Assembly (NCBI GenBank): GCA_012522875.1
Contig: JAAYJP010000136.1
Span: 1 to 12,141 of the forward strand
DNA: 12,141 nucleotides
Reading direction: 5' to 3'
Source of the DNA: Clostridiales bacterium
GTDB taxonomy: Bacteria > Bacillota > Clostridia > Christensenellales > Aristaeellaceae
Both the position numbers and the translations under genes were made by a program. How positions within the stretch are numbered: the first letter of the stretch is position 1; every line of letters starts with the position of its first letter. Shown here one piece after another: positions 7,534-12,141 of this stretch. The notes under the pieces are model-generated. The model ran no database searches, had not been told where the DNA came from, and saw nothing but the letters and a program-made list of their open reading frames with translations.

Positions 7534-8568
7534 TCAGCCCGCGGCGAAAGCGTAGACCACAAATGAGTTGGTTAAGAACTCCCAATAAAGGCCATATTCA
7601 TGGGGTCTGTCCTCCGGGTAGGCGAGGGTCAGTACCACGCAGTGCTCCGACGGTTCCTCTGGCGTAGCCAGGCGCAATTCACCAGGCGTCTGATATGCGA
7701 GCTGGCCAAATTCGTTCATTGCTGTCTGGCCTCCCTCTGCCATCCATGCGGTTTCCAATTCCTCAAGCGTCCCACGGATGAAGGTGACATCAAGGCGGGC
7801 CTGGCCGTCATTGCTTTCCAGCACCAGTGCCTGGCCTTTGTGGTGGGGTGTATTTTGCTCGGGGAAAATATCCGGGTAGGCCAGTTCAAATCCATTTTCT
7901 TCGTCAAACAGCAGGCGCAGCCCGGCTGACTGATATGTTTCACTGACCTGATAGCTATAGAGCGTATAGCCTGCCTGGGCGCTTTGATCGGGATTGAGGG
8001 TGATTTCGATGTGCCCCAGCCAACGAATGCTGTCCTCCGGCGCATCCTCTGCCATCCCTTCAATGCCGCTAAGGCGGTACACATCCCCCGCTATAAATAC
8101 AATGCCCTCCGCGGACATCGTGGCGTCATAGGCATAAACGCCAATGAAGTCCGGCTGGCCGGACAGGTCAAACTGAAGGCCGCCTGACACCCGCGAAATG
8201 CAGGGGCAAAGTGGTGTTTCTATCCCGGGGATATCCTGCCAGGCGAACAGACGTCCAGCCATCTCCCGCACCTGCTGGTCCGTGAGGGTAACAGCCCTGT
8301 CAACCGGATCCACTGGAAACAGGCGTTCTTCCAGTGCGCGCAGCAATGCCCCCTCCAGCAGCTCCTGGCCGGGTGCTGCATCCCCGCCATAAGCCATGAT
8401 ATCCTTCTGGAAAGCGGCGAATGCGATCGTATTGAGCAAGGGCTGGAGGGCCAGCAGCTCCGCGTCGCGCAGGGCGAAGCCCTGGCTCCGCTGCCGCGTG
8501 GGTGCGGCCAGGGCGGAAGGCATAATCAGGCAAAAAACCAAAATCGCGATTAGCAGGGATCTCTTCAT
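7534..8568 (-). CDS. Exported protein of unknown function
   Basis: I do not recognise the family. The 344-residue product begins with a clear Sec signal peptide: basic MKRS, a hydrophobic run LLIAILVFCLIM, then PSALA with probable cleavage after A21 (ALA-AP). There is no lipobox cysteine at the cleavage site, no later membrane segment and no cell-wall sorting signal, so a secreted or surface-retained soluble protein is expected. Residues 30-115 look helical. The rest looks rich in beta strands and includes a CPC at 121-123. Near 217-235 a stretch reading RLLFDEENGFELAYPD faintly recalls the opening of PsbP-like extracellular domains; this is only a suggestion. The ATG at 8568 has AAAGGA upstream and lies 10 bases after the flavoprotein stop. 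The reading frame is intact. Confidence 0.8.
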   Translation of the reverse strand: MKRSLLIAILVFCLIMPSALAAPTRQRSQGFALRDAELLALQPLLNTIAFAAFQKDIMAYGGDAAPGQELLEGALLRALEERLFPVDPVDRAVTLTDQQVREMAGRLFAWQDIPGIETPLCPCISRVSGGLQFDLSGQPDFIGVYAYDATMSAEGIVFIAGDVYRLSGIEGMAEDAPEDSIRWLGHIEITLNPDQSAQAGYTLYSYQVSETYQSAGLRLLFDEENGFELAYPDIFPEQNTPHHKGQALVLESNDGQARLDVTFIRGTLEELETAWMAEGGQTAMNEFGQLAYQTPGELRLATPEEPSEHCVVLTLAYPEDRPHEYGLYWEFLTNSFVVYAFAAG

Positions 8569-8578
8569 TTTTTTCCTT

Positions 8579-9433
8579 TCACCAAGTAGGGGCTTTCAGT
8601 AGATAACTGGCGGCGGAAATGGCGGCCACCGTACCTTCGCCCGCGGCCTTGGCAGCCTGCAGGGGCGGACCGAGGATGTCCCCGGCGGCAAAAGCCCCTG
8701 GAATAGAGGTCGCAAGGTTTTTGTCCACCGTGATGGCACCATTTTCAACCGCAGCCTCGGGCATGAGCTGGGTCATGGCCACAGACGGGCGCAGGACAAA
8801 AGCGCCGTCAGCCTCAGCTTCTCCCTGGTTGGTGGTCAGTACGATCCGATCTCCACGGCGTTCAAACCCCTGGGGCTTGCCTGCGAGGATTTGGATATTC
8901 TCCACAAGCGCTGAGGTGTCATGCGTTTTTTCCAGACAATAAATGACCCGTGCCAGGGTGGCCAGATAGTTGGCTTCCTCCACAGCTTCTTCATGGGCGC
9001 CCACGACGATCACCTCACTGCCCCGGTAGAACATACCGTCACAGGTAGCGCAGTAACTGACTCCCTGCCCCACCAGGGCTTCCTCCCCCGGGAGGAGCTT
9101 CACACGGCTGGTTCCGGTAGCTAAAATCACAGCCCGGGCCTCGTAAATATCATTGTCTGCCAGCACAGAGAATCTTTCCCCCATGGGCATCACCCGGCGT
9201 ACAAGCTGCGATTTGAACTCCGTCCCCATCCCGCGGGCGTGGCTGCGCAGTTTTTCCAGCAGTTCAGGCCCTGTCGCCTGGGGGAATCCCGGGTAGTTGT
9301 CAATACGGCGGGTCTTGGCCAAAGCACCGCCGCCGGAGTAGATAAGAAGTGCCTCCAGGTTCCGCTGTCTGGCGGTGATGGCGGCGGCACAGCCGGCTAC
9401 TCCGCCTCCCACAATAATCAAGTCATGCTTCAT
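8579..9433 (-). CDS. Thioredoxin-reductase-like FAD flavoprotein lacking the NADPH signature
   Basis: A two-domain flavoprotein of the low-molecular-weight thioredoxin reductase fold that should reduce thioredoxin through a redox-active disulfide. FAD-binding IIVGGGVAG is at 6-14, the dithiol CATC at 128-131 in VSYCATCDG, and the second FAD motif PGAFAAGDILGPPLQAAKAAG at 245-265. The middle domain departs from NADPH-TrxR: the expected GxGxxA is GAHEEA (145-150), and the HRRxxxR motif is absent, replaced by CLEKTHD (166-172). At 284 residues it is shorter than typical TrxB. These traits fit ferredoxin-dependent thioredoxin reductases known from clostridia, or use of another donor. The start is uncertain: ATG 9433 fits the family N-terminus and overlaps the upstream gene by 11 bases, whereas in-frame ATG 9475 has a better ribosome site and would add 14 residues. 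Confidence 0.88.
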   Translation of the reverse strand: MKHDLIIVGGGVAGCAAAITARQRNLEALLIYSGGGALAKTRRIDNYPGFPQATGPELLEKLRSHARGMGTEFKSQLVRRVMPMGERFSVLADNDIYEARAVILATGTSRVKLLPGEEALVGQGVSYCATCDGMFYRGSEVIVVGAHEEAVEEANYLATLARVIYCLEKTHDTSALVENIQILAGKPQGFERRGDRIVLTTNQGEAEADGAFVLRPSVAMTQLMPEAAVENGAITVDKNLATSIPGAFAAGDILGPPLQAAKAAGEGTVAAISAASYLLKAPTW

Positions 9434-10745
9434 CGTCGGATTTATATACCTCCACCCAGGCAATACGTCGGTCATGCATACTCTCCACCTTGAACGTCAG
9501 GCCGTCCAGCTTTACCTCAGGCTGACTGCCTTCCTCCGGAATGCTGCTTAATTGGCTGAGGATTAGCCCGCCAATGGTGTCATACTCATCATCCAGCGGC
9601 AGGGAAAACCCGGTAAGCTGATTGAAAGTTTCCACCTCCAAAGCGCCTGCCACGCGCCAACGGTCCGGCGCCAGTTCCGAAAATTCGGTTTCCGCCGCGG
9701 GATCATACTCGTCATAGATATTGCCTACAATTTCCTCCAGCAGGTCCTCCATCGTAATCAGGCCACTGGTCCCGCCATATTCATCCACCACAATGGCAAG
9801 ATGGTAGTTGTTGCGCTGCATGTCCCGAAACAGGATGTCCGTACGAACGCTCTCCGGCACAAAGCGCGCCTCCCGCAGGAGTTCCCTCAAGGGTTTGGGA
9901 TTTTCAGCCTGCTGGTTAAGCAAAAAGTCCCGGGTGGTCAGGGTGCCAATGACATGATCCAGGTCCTCTTCATACACCGGGAAGCGGGACAAGCCACTCT
10001 CAACGATCATGCTGGTGATCTCTTCCACCGTGTCGTCCACCCAAACAGCGTAAACATCCGTGCGGTGGGTCATGCACTCTGCGGCAGTCATGTTGTTGAA
10101 CTCAAAGACGTTTTCGATCATCTCCCGTTCAGCTTCCTCGATCGCGCCTTTTTCCTCACCCACGTCCACCAGCATGCGGATTTCGTCCTCGGTAATTTCT
10201 TCTGTAGGCTGCATCATTTCCACCTGAAATAGCTTTAAAAGCCCATTGACAATCACTTCCAACATCAGTGCCATAGGACGGAAAAACTGATGGAACAACA
10301 GCGCCAACGGAAACAGGCGTTTACCAAGGCCTCTGGGTTTTTGCATAGCCAGACGGCGAGGCAAATGGGAACACAGCAGCTGGATGACAAACAAATAGGC
10401 GATGGTAAGCGCAAACGCGGTCAGCCCTGCGGCCAAACCCGAGGCATTTCTTCCCCAGCTTATGGCCGCTGCGCCAGCCGCTGGCAAGACCGCCTGCCAA
10501 GTATAAAGGCCAAAGGATACCAGCAGCAAAAACATCATTGCGATGCGGATGGCGCTGGGGGCGGTGAGCAGCGTTTCCGCCCGTTCCCTGATGGGAGTTC
10601 GTTCAACTTCCTGCCCCTCCGCGGCTTTGCGGTGGCGGCTTAGGCCGATGCGCTGCGCGGCAGCGTCCGCCATGGAAAGAAGGATGTATAACAGGAGAAT
10701 AATCAGCTGAATCAACAGGAATATGCCAGTAGGCCCAGGGTCCAT
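9423..10745 (-). CDS. CNNM/CorC-type membrane protein with CBS pair and CorC_HlyC domain
   Basis: A 440-residue hemolysin-C/CorC-like membrane protein of the family tied to magnesium or cobalt export and divalent-cation balance. The N-terminal membrane part (about 1-175) has hydrophobic segments near 7-27, 66-90, 104-125 and 144-170, in the position of the DUF21/CNNM domain. It is followed by the usual EEITEDEIRMLVDVGEEKGAI-type linker (182-202), a CBS pair (about 222-280 and 285-343, ending DEYGGTSGLITMEDLLEE) and a C-terminal CorC_HlyC domain (about 355-436). The membrane half looks divergent from canonical DUF21, which rests on inspection only. The ATG at 10745 is chosen because it lies downstream of the promoter and has GGGGAG 10 bases upstream; the frame is open to 10868, but that would run across the promoter. 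It is the first gene of the minus-strand block. Confidence 0.9.
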   Translation of the reverse strand: MDPGPTGIFLLIQLIILLLYILLSMADAAAQRIGLSRHRKAAEGQEVERTPIRERAETLLTAPSAIRIAMMFLLLVSFGLYTWQAVLPAAGAAAISWGRNASGLAAGLTAFALTIAYLFVIQLLCSHLPRRLAMQKPRGLGKRLFPLALLFHQFFRPMALMLEVIVNGLLKLFQVEMMQPTEEITEDEIRMLVDVGEEKGAIEEAEREMIENVFEFNNMTAAECMTHRTDVYAVWVDDTVEEITSMIVESGLSRFPVYEEDLDHVIGTLTTRDFLLNQQAENPKPLRELLREARFVPESVRTDILFRDMQRNNYHLAIVVDEYGGTSGLITMEDLLEEIVGNIYDEYDPAAETEFSELAPDRWRVAGALEVETFNQLTGFSLPLDDEYDTIGGLILSQLSSIPEEGSQPEVKLDGLTFKVESMHDRRIAWVEVYKSDDEA

Positions 10746-10773
10746 AAGACGCAATCTCCCCTTTCTTTGTGTC

Positions 10774-10782
10774 ATTATACCA
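10774..10782 (-). promoter_or_regulatory. Extended -10 promoter for the minus-strand gene block
   Basis: On the minus strand TGGTATAAT is a perfect -10 hexamer (10779-10774) with the extended TGn element (10782-10780). The -35 area about 17 bases upstream (TGGCAA) is poor, as is common with extended -10 promoters. Transcription would begin near 10767, leaving a leader of roughly 20 bases before the ATG at 10745, which contains GGGGAG. Confidence 0.7.
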
Positions 10783-10785
10783 TAG

Positions 10786-10809
10786 CCATGCCCAAGTTGC
10801 CACGCATGG
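10786..10809. repeat. Inverted repeat CCATGC-N12-GCATGG over the minus promoter -35 area
   Basis: CCATGC (10786-10791) and GCATGG (10804-10809) are exact reverse complements separated by 12 bases. They flank the expected -35 position of the minus-strand promoter, a plausible place for an operator. Arms of 6 bases can arise by chance, so confidence is low. Confidence 0.3.
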
Positions 10810-10836
10810 ACAAGAAAGGACAAGGAAAACCCGGGG

Positions 10837-10842
10837 TATAAT
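10837..10842 (+). promoter_or_regulatory. -10 box of a plus-strand promoter for the SixA-CHAD gene
   Basis: A perfect TATAAT lies 57 bases before the ATG at 10899 and about 58 bases from the divergent minus-strand -10 box. No good -35 hexamer exists at 16-18 bases, and there is no TGn extension, so this promoter may be weak or need an activator. An overlapping TATATT (10842-10847) is an alternative. Confidence 0.5.
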
Positions 10843-10885
10843 ATATTCGGGGATAAAGGATTTATCACACGCTAAACTCGAATAT
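10843..10885. repeat. Nested inverted repeats between -10 box and ribosome site of the SixA-CHAD gene
   Basis: The outer arms are ATATTCG (10843-10849) and CGAATAT (10879-10885), exact reverse complements; two more pairs inward (one a G-T wobble) extend them. Inside lies GATAAA-GGA-TTTATC (10852-10866), a perfect 6-base inverted repeat. The right outer arm abuts the GGGGAG ribosome site at 10886. Expected transcription starts within the left outer arm, so the outer repeat is more likely a DNA operator, while the inner one can also form in RNA. Confidence 0.5.
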
Positions 10886-10891
10886 GGGGAG
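10886..10891 (+). promoter_or_regulatory. Ribosome binding site of the SixA-CHAD gene
   Basis: GGGGAG lies 7 bases before the ATG at 10899, directly behind the right arm of the outer inverted repeat, so protein binding or RNA folding there could affect initiation. Confidence 0.6.
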
Positions 10892-10898
10892 AGCAGAT

Positions 10899-12141
10899 AT
10901 GGATATCCTTCTCGTCCGGCATGCCGCAGCCCAAGAGAAGTCCGAGGCAACGCAGGACATGGCCAGGCCGTTGACCCAGGAGGGCCGGGAGTGCTTCGAT
11001 GCGCGTCTCTTGGGCCTTTGCCGGCATCTGCCGCCAAAAGGCCAAGTATTCATATGGACCAGCCCGGCAGCACGCGCCATGGAGACCGCACGGATCATCG
11101 CCCGTGAATGCAAAACCACAAGCATCAGCGCTTTCCCTTGGATTTACTCCGGTGATACAGCAGCCTTCCTTAGGGCACTGAGCCGGGAAGGAAAAGATGG
11201 CACCTATATTGTGGTGGGGCATGAGCCGCATCTGGGAAACTGGAGCGATGCAATCCATGGCATAAGGCTGTTCTTCAAGAAGGGCGGCATGGCAGCTTTC
11301 CGGGTGGTAGAGAAAGCAGGCCCGAAGGCCAAGTTGCTTTGGACCTGTCATGCCAAACCTGCTGAAGGTGCTTCAAGCATCCTGAAGGAAGAAACGCTCG
11401 CAGCCGGGGACTATAAATATGTTTTGATTTTCTTGACCCATACAATACTTTTCGGCTTCCAGAAATTTCTGCGCCAACCCACAAAGCCTTGCATCGCCCA
11501 TAAGCTCAGAGTACAAACACGCAAAGCGCGGTCCCTGATATCTTTTATAAAACCCTTGATCATCAGCAAAGACTACCACGATATCCAGGAGCAACTCAAG
11601 CACCTTGCCCTTGGGTTTTCCCGCCTCAGGGAACTGGATGTGTTGTTAGCCCGGTGCCTGGAGCATCTGCCCCAGGGAAGCTCATTGTGCCACCTGATTG
11701 GAAATTCGCGGGAAGAGGAACTGAAGCGGGTTTACGATAAAGCCCAGGCGTCAACAATTCCGGACACCCTGCAGGCACTGCTCGGTCGTTTTTCCGCCTG
11801 GGATGAGCAAACACCGGAGGAGGAAGCCTCCTTTGCCGTCTATGCGGCAAAGCGTGCCCGCAAATGGCGCAAGGCGGCAAGCAAAGCCATGGAAAACCTG
11901 GACTTCAATGGCTTCAAATCCATCCACACCCTTAGAATCCGCCATAAAAAACTGCGATATGTTGAGCATTTTTTCCCAAGCTCCGCATATGGCAGGGACG
12001 CGGAGGACAAAAAACTGGCCGGCCTGCAGGAAGACCTTGGCCTGATCTGTGACACCTTTGTGAATATCGCGCTCCTTGAAGAATTGTCCGGCGCATGCGG
12101 CTCTGCGGAACTCCTGTTGGAAGCCGAATCCTTCAGGAATA
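10899..12141 (+). CDS. SixA-type phosphohistidine phosphatase fused to a CHAD domain, C-terminus cut by the window edge
   Basis: One frame is open from the ATG at 10899 to the right edge (414 codons, no stop), joining two domains. Residues 1 to about 155 are a SixA-like histidine phosphatase: MDILLVRHAAA with R7 and nucleophile H8, RPLTQEGRE (23-31), TSPAARAMETARII (54-67) with R59, and VVGHEPHLG (105-113) with H108. These match the catalytic layout of E. coli SixA, which acts on phosphohistidine proteins. From about 170 a CHAD domain follows: AHKLRVQTRKARSLISFI (200-217), SRLRELDVLLARCLEHL (241-257), IHTLRIRHKKLRYVEHFF (342-359) and LAGLQEDLGLICD (373-385). CHAD domains are basic helical bundles that bind polyphosphate. 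No signal peptide is seen. It is transcribed divergently from the CNNM gene. The domain calls are firm; the joint role is inference. Confidence 0.9.
   Translation, partial: MDILLVRHAAAQEKSEATQDMARPLTQEGRECFDARLLGLCRHLPPKGQVFIWTSPAARAMETARIIARECKTTSISAFPWIYSGDTAAFLRALSREGKDGTYIVVGHEPHLGNWSDAIHGIRLFFKKGGMAAFRVVEKAGPKAKLLWTCHAKPAEGASSILKEETLAAGDYKYVLIFLTHTILFGFQKFLRQPTKPCIAHKLRVQTRKARSLISFIKPLIISKDYHDIQEQLKHLALGFSRLRELDVLLARCLEHLPQGSSLCHLIGNSREEELKRVYDKAQASTIPDTLQALLGRFSAWDEQTPEEEASFAVYAAKRARKWRKAASKAMENLDFNGFKSIHTLRIRHKKLRYVEHFFPSSAYGRDAEDKKLAGLQEDLGLICDTFVNIALLEELSGACGSAELLLEAESFRN

Noticed and set aside
7463..7585. Longer tdh start at an ATG at 7585
   Set aside because: The extension overlaps the exported-protein gene and the tdh ribosome site; the family N-terminus begins at 7462.
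10807..10812. TGGACA as a -35 box for the plus-strand promoter
   Set aside because: It is 24 bases from the -10 box, too far for normal sigma-70-type spacing.
10746..10868. Longer CNNM start at an ATG at 10868
   Set aside because: It would place both divergent promoters inside the coding region; the segment has no family similarity.
10872..11351. Minus-strand open frame of 159 codons
   Set aside because: Antisense to the SixA domain, which shows all catalytic residues in frame on the plus strand.

Overview
The window looks like a chromosomal stretch from an anaerobic, fairly GC-rich Firmicute, probably a Clostridia-type bacterium. The grounds are strong GGAGG-type ribosome sites, many stop/start overlaps, the gene content (acpS next to a bifunctional NAD(P)HX repair enzyme, tdh-kbl, trpS, a CNNM/CorC-type transporter) and a thioredoxin-reductase-like flavoprotein without the usual NADPH signature. 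No insertion sequence, phage gene, CRISPR array, tRNA or rRNA was seen. The taxon is an inference.

Layout. Positions 1-10745 hold eleven genes, all on the minus strand and tightly packed. In transcription order they are: CNNM/CorC-like membrane protein (10745-9423), thioredoxin-reductase-like flavoprotein (9433-8579), exported protein of unknown function (8568-7534), tdh (7462-6422), kbl (6425-5244), trpS (5222-4218), alpha/beta hydrolase (4198-3266), P1-family self-processing peptidase (3269-2313), acpS (2316-1945), bifunctional nnr (1943-453) and a SAM-dependent methyltransferase cut by the left edge (453 to beyond 1). Most junctions are 4-base ATGA overlaps or gaps of about 20 bases or less; the largest gap is 71 bases, before tdh. 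The only clear promoter is an extended -10 box just upstream of the first gene, so the block may be one long transcript. Two genes (nnr and the hydrolase) start with GTG, each 5-6 bases after a GGAGGG.

Positions 10746-10898 are a 153-base divergent control region. It holds back-to-back -10 boxes, an inverted repeat across the minus promoter's -35 area, and a nested pair of inverted repeats between the plus-strand -10 box and ribosome site.

From 10899 to the right edge a plus-strand gene encodes a fusion of a SixA-type phosphohistidine phosphatase with a CHAD domain, a helical domain of the kind that binds polyphosphate. It is uninterrupted for 414 codons and leaves the window. This is the most unusual item here.

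How the genes may work together: Tdh and Kbl convert threonine to glycine and acetyl-CoA with release of NADH. AcpS activates acyl carrier protein, Nnr repairs hydrated NAD(P)H, and the flavoprotein supplies reduced thioredoxin. These share a cofactor, redox and central-metabolism flavour, but the hydrolase, P1 peptidase, exported protein and methyltransferase have no demonstrated link to them.
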